From an uncultured Flavobacteriaceae bacterium (GTDB lineage: Bacteria > Bacteroidota > Bacteroidia > Flavobacteriales > Flavobacteriaceae), in NCBI GenBank assembly GCA_913031655.1, contig CAJWFY010000016.1, positions 1 through 18,036 on the forward strand: a stretch of DNA of 18,036 nucleotides. The letters run 5' to 3'. The notes under the pieces were generated by a model, which was given only the letters and a program-made list of their open reading frames with translations, had not been told where the DNA came from and ran no database searches. Below are positions 8,034-14,963 of this stretch, piece by piece. Both the position numbers and the translations under genes were made by a program. Positions within the stretch are counted from its first letter, which is position 1, and the number at the start of each line of letters is the position of its first letter.

Positions 8034-9090
8034 AGTAATAGTTAACTAATAAATTAACAACTAAGTTGTAGCTTTTTATACCATCAACTTGGTTGTTTGC
8101 TTTTAAAAAGTAATCAAAAATATTTTTAAAATAAGGTTCTAAAGGATTGTTAAATTTATCTAACTCTTTTCTAGCTTCTTGAATATTTTTCAATACTCCT
8201 TTATTTATTTTCTTATAAAGTTGATCAAAAGTTAATTTGTCAACTTTATATAGTTCATTTAATAAATATTTTAGTGCAAGAACATTTCCGCTGTAATTAA
8301 CTAAGTTATCACCTGATTCAATTGCAGTAATGATTCCAATAAAATTTGCTTCGTTTTCTGCGGAATATCCCATTTGGTGAGCAATTTCATGGCATATAGT
8401 TGTTGGAATTTGAATTTTAGGTATGTTTTTATTTATTTGTGCTTCTAAAGTGAAAGGGTTAATATATCCGCTAAAGCCCATATAGGATAGAGGAGTGCTG
8501 AATAAAGATTTTTTAACGCTAACTATTGGGATATAATCGTTTAATATTTTGTTTTTTTCTAATGTTTTAACAGCTTTTATTGAAGCATTATAAATATCGC
8601 TTGTATTGTCATTGAATATAACGGGAAGTGTATCGCTTGTAGACAATTTTAGATGCACATTGTTAGTGTTTTTAATAAATAAATCGGTAATCTTAATCAA
8701 AGACTTAGATGAGTAATTGTGTTCGATAAGTAATTTATTTTTTAGTGGAGTTCTATGATAATTCAAACCCCATTGGAATTGAAAAATTATATAAACTATT
8801 ATAAAAAAATATAATAAATTTTTAATATTTTTTCTTCTGGTGTATTTTCTACTGATATTAAAATAAATAATAAATGGGGTTGCTAAGTATAGCAAGTCAC
8901 CAACAGAAAATGGTATTTTTCCTAAAGTATATAATAATATATAAGAGCTATAGTTGTAGAATGAATTACTGTAATAGTTTTCAATAAAATTAGAATCAAA
9001 TTTTATTAACTCTAAAAATATTATAATTAATAAAAAAAGAAAAAGTAATAGATTTTTTCTAACAAAAGGAATGATGTTTGTTTTATGCAT
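8023..9090 (-). CDS. DUF3810 membrane protein with HExxH metallopeptidase motif
   Basis: A 355-residue inner-membrane protein. Hydrophobic segments lie at about residues 13-29, 47-79 (probably two) and 91-106, followed by a soluble domain. The domain contains CHEIAHQMGYSAENEANFIG (233-252): HEIAH (234-238) gives two zinc-ligand histidines and the catalytic glutamate, and E245 or E247 could be the third ligand. A family-typical MGFSGYINPFT lies at 204-214. This layout matches DUF3810, whose substrate I do not know. It is the last gene of the nrnA-immunophilin operon, 11 bp after the immunophilin stop, and its 3' end overlaps the convergent beta-propeller gene by 11 bp. A zinc protease acting on envelope proteins is an inference from the motif and membrane anchor. 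Confidence 0.85.
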   Translation of the reverse strand: MHKTNIIPFVRKNLLLFLFLLIIIFLELIKFDSNFIENYYSNSFYNYSSYILLYTLGKIPFSVGDLLYLATPFIIYFNISRKYTRRKNIKNLLYFFIIVYIIFQFQWGLNYHRTPLKNKLLIEHNYSSKSLIKITDLFIKNTNNVHLKLSTSDTLPVIFNDNTSDIYNASIKAVKTLEKNKILNDYIPIVSVKKSLFSTPLSYMGFSGYINPFTLEAQINKNIPKIQIPTTICHEIAHQMGYSAENEANFIGIITAIESGDNLVNYSGNVLALKYLLNELYKVDKLTFDQLYKKINKGVLKNIQEARKELDKFNNPLEPYFKNIFDYFLKANNQVDGIKSYNLVVNLLVNYYSNQ

Positions 9091-9101
9091 TCCTTAAAAA
9101 A

Positions 9102-10178
9102 TTACTTTAATTCTACAATTTCAACTTCAAATATCAGATTTGATTTTGGAGGAATCATTGATCCTCTTCCAGCTTCTCCATAAGCTAAGTAATAAGGGAG
9201 GAAAATTGTTGCTTTATCTCCAACGTCTAACAACTTCAAACCTTCTTTAAAGCCAGCTACAAGAGCATCTTCAGGTCCTACTTTACACTCAAGTGGAACG
9301 TAACCATTTGCATTCTTTTTCTGAATATTTACAATTTCATATTGCTCCGCTATCTCAAGAATACTTGTATCTAAAAGTGAACCATCTTCAAAATAAACTG
9401 CATAATGTGTCATGACAGTTTTATTAGGATCTACTTTTTGACCATTACTTTTGTATGTTTTGAGGTATTGCAAACCTGTGCTAGTGGATAAGGCCATTGA
9501 TTTTTGAACTTCAAGCTCCTTTTTCTTCCCAAGTTTTACATTTTCTAATATTGCTAATTTCTTTTTAATTTCTAAACTGTCTTCTTTAAAATGATTAGAA
9601 AATATTTTAGAAGCTTTAAAAGATTTAGCAGCTCTACCAACTCTTATTATTGAAACATTTTTTATTGTATCATTTTGTTCAATCAAATTGACTATATCCA
9701 TCCCCTCAACTACTTTGCCGAAAACTGAGTGTTTGCCATTTAACCAAGGGGTTTCTTTATGAGTTATAAAAAACTGACTTCCGTTAGTTTTAGGTCCTGC
9801 ATTTGCCATTGATAAAACTCCAGGGCCATCATGACTTAAGCTCTCGTGAAACTCATCTTTAAATTTGTAGCCTGGACCTCCTTGACCTGAACCCAACGGA
9901 TCTCCTCCTTGAATCATGAAATCAGGAATAACTCTGTGAAAAATTAAGCCATCATAGTATTTCTTTTTACTGTATTCTGAGCTTACTTCTTTGTTTTTTC
10001 CTTCGCTTAGAGAAACAAAATTCGCTACTGTTACAGGGACTTTTTTAAAGTTTAGGTTTATTAATATATCTCCTTTGTTAGTATTAAGTTCGGCGTATAA
10101 ACCTTCGTTCAGATCTGGGTGTGAGCTAACGCACGATGTAATTAGAATTAGTGTAAATAAGTAACTGTATTTTTTCAT
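9102..10178 (-). CDS. Dual immunophilin lipoprotein: cyclophilin-FKBP peptidyl-prolyl isomerase fusion
   Basis: A 358-residue protein predicted to catalyse cis-trans isomerisation of prolyl bonds outside the cytoplasm. The lipobox ITSC (13-16) makes it a lipoprotein lipidated at C16. Residues about 27-183 are a cyclophilin with its active-site set intact: FHRVIPDFMIQGGD (80-93), GSQFFIT (133-139) and PWLNGKHSVFG (144-154). A charged helical linker (about 190-228) leads to an FKBP domain (about 235-358) containing D270 (GSLLDTS), VAGFKEGL (307-314), AYGEAGRGSMIPP (332-344) and LIFEVEIVEL. The tryptophan at the floor of the FKBP pocket is replaced by F310, and an insertion of about 30 residues follows D270, so FKBP activity or drug binding may be altered. 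Such fusions are known in flavobacteria. It starts 2 bp after the nrnA stop. Confidence 0.93.
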   Translation of the reverse strand: MKKYSYLFTLILITSCVSSHPDLNEGLYAELNTNKGDILINLNFKKVPVTVANFVSLSEGKNKEVSSEYSKKKYYDGLIFHRVIPDFMIQGGDPLGSGQGGPGYKFKDEFHESLSHDGPGVLSMANAGPKTNGSQFFITHKETPWLNGKHSVFGKVVEGMDIVNLIEQNDTIKNVSIIRVGRAAKSFKASKIFSNHFKEDSLEIKKKLAILENVKLGKKKELEVQKSMALSTSTGLQYLKTYKSNGQKVDPNKTVMTHYAVYFEDGSLLDTSILEIAEQYEIVNIQKKNANGYVPLECKVGPEDALVAGFKEGLKLLDVGDKATIFLPYYLAYGEAGRGSMIPPKSNLIFEVEIVELK

Positions 10179-10180
10179 AA

Positions 10181-11200
10181 TTATTTTATTAATTTTTCTT
10201 TATAGTTAGGTAGTATTTTTAAAAATTTATTAATAGCATCTTCTGCATTTCCATCATTTCTTCCTCCAGCTGCATTTCCATGTCCTCCTCCGTTGAAATA
10301 TTTACCTGCAAATTCGTTACAAGAAAAATCACCTTGAGATCTAAAAGAAATTTTTACATTATTACTGTCGTTTATGTCTTCAATAAAAATAACGCTAAAA
10401 ATCACGTCCTTTAGAGAAAGCCCGTAATTTACAATGCCTTCAGAATCTCCTTTTTGATAATCAAATTTCTCTAAATCATTTCTTTTTAAAAACATATATG
10501 CTGTTTTTAATCCTTCTATTTGGTTCATATTACTAAGAGCTGATCCTAAAACTTTTAATCTACTAGCGGAAGAGTCGTTATATACTTTATTGTGAATTTC
10601 ATTTTGATCAATTCCTTTGTCAATTAACTGTGCTATTATTTGGTGAGTTCTTGATGTAACACTAGAGTATTGAAATGAACCAGTATCAGTCATGATACCA
10701 AGGTATATGCATTTGGAGATACTTTGATCAATTAAATCTTCATAACCCATTGAAATAATTATCTCAAAAAGTAATTCACATGTTGAACCAATTTCTGGTT
10801 CTGAGAAGGTTAAATCAGCATAATCTTTTGGATTTTGATGATGGTCAATCATGATTTTTTTTGACTTACTAGATTTTACAATATCACCTAACTCACCAAT
10901 CCTGTTTAAGTCGTTAAAATCTAGTGTAAAAATTAACTCCGAAGCTTTTATTTTTTTTTCACAATTCTTGGTTTCTGAATCAAAATATAATATATCTTCA
11001 AATCCAGGGGTCCAGTTTAAAAAATGTGGAGGTTTATTTGGACTTATTAACGAAACATTATGTCCACTTTTTTTTAATAAATTAGATAAAGCTAAGCAAC
11101 TCCCAATTGCATCGCCGTCAGGATTTGTGTGTGGAATTATTATTAAATTTCTACTTTCAGATAGTAGTGTTTTTAAAACTTTAATATTTTCAATTTTCAT
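10181..11200 (-). CDS. nrnA: DHH/DHHA1 phosphoesterase NrnA (nano-RNase / pAp phosphatase)
   Basis: A 339-residue cytoplasmic enzyme. The family degrades 2-5-nt RNAs and, in many members, dephosphorylates 3'-phosphoadenosine 5'-phosphate. The DHH domain has motif I HTNPDGDAIGS (24-34), the aspartate in LDFND (93-97), the DHH triad (119-121) and D172 in GIMTDTGSF. The C-terminal DHHA1 domain ends with the substrate-binding GGGHGNAAGG (304-313). All manganese ligands expected of the family are present and the length is normal. I chose ATG 11200: an in-frame TTG at 11209 exists but falls inside the -7 box. It is first in an operon with the immunophilin and the DUF3810 gene. Distinguishing nano-RNase from c-di-AMP or pGpG preference is not possible by eye. 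Confidence 0.92.
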   Translation of the reverse strand: MKIENIKVLKTLLSESRNLIIIPHTNPDGDAIGSCLALSNLLKKSGHNVSLISPNKPPHFLNWTPGFEDILYFDSETKNCEKKIKASELIFTLDFNDLNRIGELGDIVKSSKSKKIMIDHHQNPKDYADLTFSEPEIGSTCELLFEIIISMGYEDLIDQSISKCIYLGIMTDTGSFQYSSVTSRTHQIIAQLIDKGIDQNEIHNKVYNDSSASRLKVLGSALSNMNQIEGLKTAYMFLKRNDLEKFDYQKGDSEGIVNYGLSLKDVIFSVIFIEDINDSNNVKISFRSQGDFSCNEFAGKYFNGGGHGNAAGGRNDGNAEDAINKFLKILPNYKEKLIK

Positions 11201-11206
11201 GTTTGA

Positions 11207-11214
11207 CAAATATA
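11207..11214 (-). promoter_or_regulatory. -7 box (TATATTTG), candidate leaderless promoter of the nrnA operon
   Basis: The minus strand reads TATATTTG, a full TAnnTTTG match, then TCAAAC and the nrnA ATG. The six-base gap places the expected transcription start on or beside the ATG, so the operon mRNA may be leaderless. No clean TTG -33 element is seen upstream. It shares an 87-bp divergent region with the box for the mutL operon. Confidence 0.5.
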
Positions 11215-11260
11215 ATGATTCCTATGAGAAGAATTGAACGAATTTTTAGACTCAATTTTG

Positions 11261-11268
11261 TACATTTG
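11261..11268 (+). promoter_or_regulatory. -7 box (TACATTTG) for the mutL operon
   Basis: TACATTTG matches TAnnTTTG and sits 19 bases before the TTG start of the small membrane protein gene. The expected transcription start near 11275 would leave a leader of roughly a dozen bases. The nearest TTG upstream (11234-11236) is 24 bp away, longer than usual for a -33 box. A five-base inverted repeat (CTCAA at 11251-11255, TTGAG at 11266-11270) brackets it and may be chance. Confidence 0.45.
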
Positions 11269-11287
11269 AGATTAAATATTTATTCAA

Positions 11288-11569
11288 TTGAAAGTTAATT
11301 TATTTAAATTAAATAAAAACAAGCGTTTTAATTACAATCCAAGGTACTTAAAGGAAAAATCCTTTGAAAACATATATGAATTTGATTCGATATACTCTAA
11401 GCAGAGAAATTCAAATAATTCAGCTGATATATCTCTAAAATGGAGTGAAGCTAGAATGTCTTCTAGAAATAGGTCTAATATGCATTTTTCAAAAATATTT
11501 TTTGTCATAGTTTTTATTTTAATTCTTGTATTTTTATTTATTATTGATTTTGACCTTTCTATTTTTTAA
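11288..11569 (+). CDS. Small single-pass membrane protein upstream of mutL
   Basis: A 93-residue protein. The first two thirds are basic and polar (KNKRFNYNPRYLKEKS near residues 10-25) with no enzyme motif. Residues about 69-86 form one hydrophobic helix (FFVIVFILILVFLFII), ending FDLSIF. I recognise this small gene as a regular neighbour of mutL in flavobacteria, where relatives are often named 'riboflavin synthase subunit beta'. Nothing here supports that name: riboflavin and lumazine synthases are longer soluble proteins. The start is TTG 11288: the frame closes at TAA 11273-11275 and no ATG precedes the conserved N-terminal segment. Topology is probably N-in. It is 12 bp before mutL and shares its operon. 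Function unknown. Confidence 0.75.
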   Translation: MKVNLFKLNKNKRFNYNPRYLKEKSFENIYEFDSIYSKQRNSNNSADISLKWSEARMSSRNRSNMHFSKIFFVIVFILILVFLFIIDFDLSIF

Positions 11570-11581
11570 TAAATCTTAAAT

Positions 11582-13369
11582 ATGAGTATTATTAAGTTGC
11601 TTTCTGAAAATGTGGCAAATCAAATTGCAGCTGGAGAAGTGGTTCAAAGACCATCATCCGTGGTTAAGGAGCTGTTAGAGAACTCAATCGATAGTGGAGC
11701 CAAATCAGTTAAACTTATTATTAAAGATGCAGGAAAAACCTTAATACAAGTAATTGATGATGGTTGTGGTATGGATAAAGCAGATTTAAAAAAGTGTTTT
11801 CTGCGTCATGCTACATCTAAAATCAGAAAATCAAGTGACTTATTTAGTTTAAATACAATGGGGTTTAGGGGAGAGGCTCTATCTAGCATCTCATCCGTAT
11901 CTCACATGTCGATAATTTCAAAAAATAACAGCGATGTGCCTTTAGGAAACGAAATTAGGCTTGAAGGGGGAGGGTTAGTTTCTGAAAATGAAGTTGTTAG
12001 TAATTTAGGGACTTCTATATCTGTAAAAAATCTGTTTTATAACATTCCTGCTAGAAGAAATTTTTTAAAATCTGACAATGTTGAATTAAGGCATGTTATT
12101 GATGAATTTCATAGGATAGCTTTGATAAATCACGAAATAGATTTCATATTTGTGAATAATGAAAACGAATTATTTAATTTAAATAAATCTATTTTTAAAG
12201 AAAGGATTGTGCGAATTTTTGGAAAATCAACAGAACAGAAGCTGGTTCCAATTAAAGAAAATACAGATATTGCAGTTATAGAAGGATTTGTCTTTAAGCC
12301 TGAATATTCCAAAAAGACTAAATCAGCACAATTTTTTTTTGTAAACAATAGATTTATTAAGAGTCCCCATCTTTACCATGCAGTTAAAACAGCTTATGAT
12401 GGATTGATTTATGATAACCACCATACTTCTTATTTTTTAAGTGTTAAAGTCCCGTCAGAAACAATTGATGTTAATATCCATCCTAATAAGACGGAGATTA
12501 AATTTGATAATGACCAATCTATTTATGCTATATTAAAATCTTCTATAAAGCACAGTTTAGGTCAATTTAATATAGCTCCTACAATTGATTTTGAAAGTAG
12601 TGTTAATTTAAATACTCCTTATTCTTTTAGAGATAAGGAAGCTTCTATTCCGAGGGTTGAATATGATACAGCTTTTAATCCCTTCGACAAACCCAAAGTG
12701 TCTCCTTCTTTTTCTTCAAAAGATTTTTCATTTGAAGGGTTGGAGAATTCTTTTGAAAATTCTGAAAAAAATATAAATATTTTTGAAGATAATAATGACT
12801 CTAAAGCTTTTCCTGTTTTTCAATTGAACTTTAACTATATAATCACAAAAACAAGTGCAGGAATTGTAATAATTGATCAAAAAAGAGCTCATCAAAGAAT
12901 ACTTTACGAAAAATTTTTAAAAGAACTTTCTTTTTCAAGCAACTCTACTCAAACATTGATTTTCCCAATTAAGCTTGATTTTAATAATGAGGAAAATAGA
13001 ATGTTAGGATTAGTTAAAAACTCTTTAATTCATTTGGGGTTTAAATTTGACAAGTTTGACAGTGAGGGAATTGAAATTTCTGGGATTCATCCATTTTTTG
13101 TTGAAAATCAGATTAATGCTCTTTTTCAAGAGCTTATTGATAGTCAGATTTCAGAATTTGAAAAAACCAGTCATACGATAAATGATTTTCTAGCTAAAAT
13201 TTTATCTAAAAGTTCTTCTTTAAAATCAAGTATTAAATTAGAGAAGAAAGTCCAAGAGTCTTTAGTTAACGATTTATTTGCCTGTAAGGATCCAAACGTG
13301 TCTCCTTTTGATAAATTGATATTCAAAGTGATTTCAACAGAAGAAATAAATAAAATGTTTTTTAAATGA
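11582..13369 (+). CDS. mutL: DNA mismatch repair protein MutL
   Basis: A 595-residue mismatch-repair ATPase that links mismatch-bound MutS to downstream strand incision. The GHKL ATPase motifs are complete: VVKELLENSIDSGA (27-40, catalytic E30 and Mg ligand N34), VIDDGCGM (57-64), HATSK (76-80) and GFRGEAL (94-100), with IHPNKTEIKF (299-308) closing the N-terminal domain. A disordered Ser/Phe/Asn-rich linker (about 335-408) joins the C-terminal dimerisation domain. There the endonuclease motif DQHAxxExxxxE reads DQKRAHQRILYE (432-443), losing the H, A and first E, and the final CPHGRP motif is absent. ACKDPN (567-572) is present. The usual metal-dependent nicking site is therefore degenerate. 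It overlaps the first rhomboid gene by ATGA (13366-13369). Confidence 0.97.
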   Translation: MSIIKLLSENVANQIAAGEVVQRPSSVVKELLENSIDSGAKSVKLIIKDAGKTLIQVIDDGCGMDKADLKKCFLRHATSKIRKSSDLFSLNTMGFRGEALSSISSVSHMSIISKNNSDVPLGNEIRLEGGGLVSENEVVSNLGTSISVKNLFYNIPARRNFLKSDNVELRHVIDEFHRIALINHEIDFIFVNNENELFNLNKSIFKERIVRIFGKSTEQKLVPIKENTDIAVIEGFVFKPEYSKKTKSAQFFFVNNRFIKSPHLYHAVKTAYDGLIYDNHHTSYFLSVKVPSETIDVNIHPNKTEIKFDNDQSIYAILKSSIKHSLGQFNIAPTIDFESSVNLNTPYSFRDKEASIPRVEYDTAFNPFDKPKVSPSFSSKDFSFEGLENSFENSEKNINIFEDNNDSKAFPVFQLNFNYIITKTSAGIVIIDQKRAHQRILYEKFLKELSFSSNSTQTLIFPIKLDFNNEENRMLGLVKNSLIHLGFKFDKFDSEGIEISGIHPFFVENQINALFQELIDSQISEFEKTSHTINDFLAKILSKSSSLKSSIKLEKKVQESLVNDLFACKDPNVSPFDKLIFKVISTEEINKMFFK

Positions 13370-14112
13370 GAGGAATTACCGAAACAGTAAAGCAACTTAT
13401 AATAATCAATGTTATATTTTTTATTGGATCTCAGATTTCAGGAGATTTAAGTTATGACCTTTTAGCTCTTCATTACTTCGAAAATGATAAATTCTTAATT
13501 AGTCAGCTTATAACTCATATGTTTATGCATGGCAGTGTTTCGCATATTTTGTTTAATATGTTTGGGCTTTGGATGTTTGGATCTCCACTTGAACAAATGT
13601 GGGGAAAAAAGAAATTTTTATTTTTTTATTTCTCATCCGGTTTAGGTGCGGCAGGCTTACAGTTACTCGCTAATTATCTAGAAATTCAATCTGTTTTTTC
13701 TGTATTGAATTTAAACGGAGTTTCATGGAATTCTTTTAATGACATTCTTAATAATGGAAGTTATGATATGAATATTTTAAATTATGTAGATAAAAATGAT
13801 TTAACAAATGCTTATTTGTTGTTCAATACTACGTTAGTAGGTGCTTCTGGAGCAATTTATGGAATACTTGTAGCGTTTGCATTTTTATTTCCAAACTCTG
13901 AACTAATGTTGATTTTTTTACCAATTCCTATAAAAGCTAAATATTTTGTCCCTGGAATTATTCTTATGGATTTATTTTCAGCTTTCACAGGAGTTTCTAT
14001 TTTTAGTCCCTCAAATACTGCCTTTTATGCTCATGTTGGTGGAGCTTTAACTGGTTTTGTAATGTTATGGTATTGGAAAAAAAATCAATTCAATGATAAC
14101 AGATGGAATTGA
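13366..14112 (+). CDS. Rhomboid family intramembrane serine protease (first of two)
   Basis: A 248-residue polytopic inner-membrane protease that would cleave transmembrane helices of client proteins. It has the serine/histidine dyad: S161 in VGASGAIYG (158-166) and H223 in AHVGGALTG (222-230). The signature HMFMHGSVSHILFNM (51-65) and GSPLEQMWG follow in the right places. About six hydrophobic segments are visible. A polar loop of roughly 45 residues (about 104-150, rich in Asn) sits before the active-site helix, longer than in minimal rhomboids. It starts within the mutL stop codon (ATGA overlap) and its end overlaps the second rhomboid gene by 10 bp, so all three are probably co-translated. 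Substrates are unknown. Confidence 0.93.
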   Translation: MRGITETVKQLIIINVIFFIGSQISGDLSYDLLALHYFENDKFLISQLITHMFMHGSVSHILFNMFGLWMFGSPLEQMWGKKKFLFFYFSSGLGAAGLQLLANYLEIQSVFSVLNLNGVSWNSFNDILNNGSYDMNILNYVDKNDLTNAYLLFNTTLVGASGAIYGILVAFAFLFPNSELMLIFLPIPIKAKYFVPGIILMDLFSAFTGVSIFSPSNTAFYAHVGGALTGFVMLWYWKKNQFNDNRWN

Positions 14113-14963
14113 TTCACGAATTAAAACAACGTTATAAAAACTTAGACATACTAAGTCAGTTCATTGCTGTGATGACTTTGTGTTTCGTTTTACCTTTTAT
14201 TTTAAATACTTTTTTGTTTTTATTTAATTTAAAAAACTTATCTGTAGTTGATTTTTTTGATATTTCTCCTCTGTTAAGTGAGCTCCTTTATAAGCCTTGG
14301 TCATTAATAACATATGGTTTTTTTCATGCTGATTTATGGCATCTAATAAGTAATATGATTATATTTTATTTCAGTGGGAGGGTAGTTTTAGATCTGTTTG
14401 GTAAAGATAAATTTGTTAAAATATTTATAATAGGATTGCTTAGTGGATCAATCACATATGTTTTAAGTTATAATATTTTTCCAGTGTTTACTGGTTTAAA
14501 ACCTTCAATGATTGGGGCTTCGGCTGGAGTTATGGCGGTTTTTATTTTTTTAGCATCTTATAATCCTAACTATACTTTTAGACTCATTGTTTTTGATATA
14601 AAAATCATATATCTAGCTTTAATTCTTATAGCTATGGATCTTATTCAGATTCCTATTGGAAATTCTGGTGGGCATTTAGCACATCTAGGAGGAGCTGCTT
14701 GGGGTTATTACTATTGTGTTCAAGTTAAACAGGGTAACGATACAGGTCAATGGGTGATAAGATTCATGGAGTATCTAAAAGAGCTGTCTTTTAAAAAAAG
14801 AAATGTAAAAAAAGTTTACAAAAGAAAAAACTATAAATCATCCCCTAAAACAAGTGTAGATCAACAAAAGATAGATTTAATCTTAGATAAAATAAGTGTC
14901 TCTGGATATGATAGTTTAACTAAAAGTGAAAAAAACATACTTTTTAAAGCAGGTAAAAATTGA
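14103..14963 (+). CDS. Rhomboid family intramembrane serine protease with C-terminal cytoplasmic tail
   Basis: A 286-residue paralogue of the preceding gene but clearly diverged from it. The dyad is S140 in MIGASAGVMA (136-145) and H194 in HLAHLGGAAWG (191-201). YGFFHADLWHLISNM (71-85) is the rhomboid signature with H and N in place. After the last helix comes a strongly basic stretch (FKKRNVKKVYKRKNYK, 230-245), then a short helical module DLILDKISVSGYDSLTKSEK (258-277). This module resembles the tail on many Bacteroidota rhomboids (I believe DUF6576). The tail would lie in the cytoplasm and might bind a partner or nucleic acid; that is inference. Its end overlaps the next gene by four bases (TTGA). 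Confidence 0.92.
   Translation: MELIHELKQRYKNLDILSQFIAVMTLCFVLPFILNTFLFLFNLKNLSVVDFFDISPLLSELLYKPWSLITYGFFHADLWHLISNMIIFYFSGRVVLDLFGKDKFVKIFIIGLLSGSITYVLSYNIFPVFTGLKPSMIGASAGVMAVFIFLASYNPNYTFRLIVFDIKIIYLALILIAMDLIQIPIGNSGGHLAHLGGAAWGYYYCVQVKQGNDTGQWVIRFMEYLKELSFKKRNVKKVYKRKNYKSSPKTSVDQQKIDLILDKISVSGYDSLTKSEKNILFKAGKN

Noticed and set aside
9102..10178. The cyclophilin and FKBP domains read as two genes joined by an assembly or frameshift error.
   Set aside because: There is one uninterrupted frame with a plausible helical linker, a single lipoprotein signal and no internal stop, and the same type of fusion is known in related bacteria.
11201..11209. TTG at 11209 as an earlier start of nrnA, adding three residues.
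   Set aside because: It overlaps the TATATTTG box, and the ATG three codons later matches the family N-terminus.
10851..11237. A 128-codon open frame antisense to the 5' end of nrnA.
   Set aside because: It is the shadow of the conserved DHH domain on the other strand and has no recognisable domain of its own.
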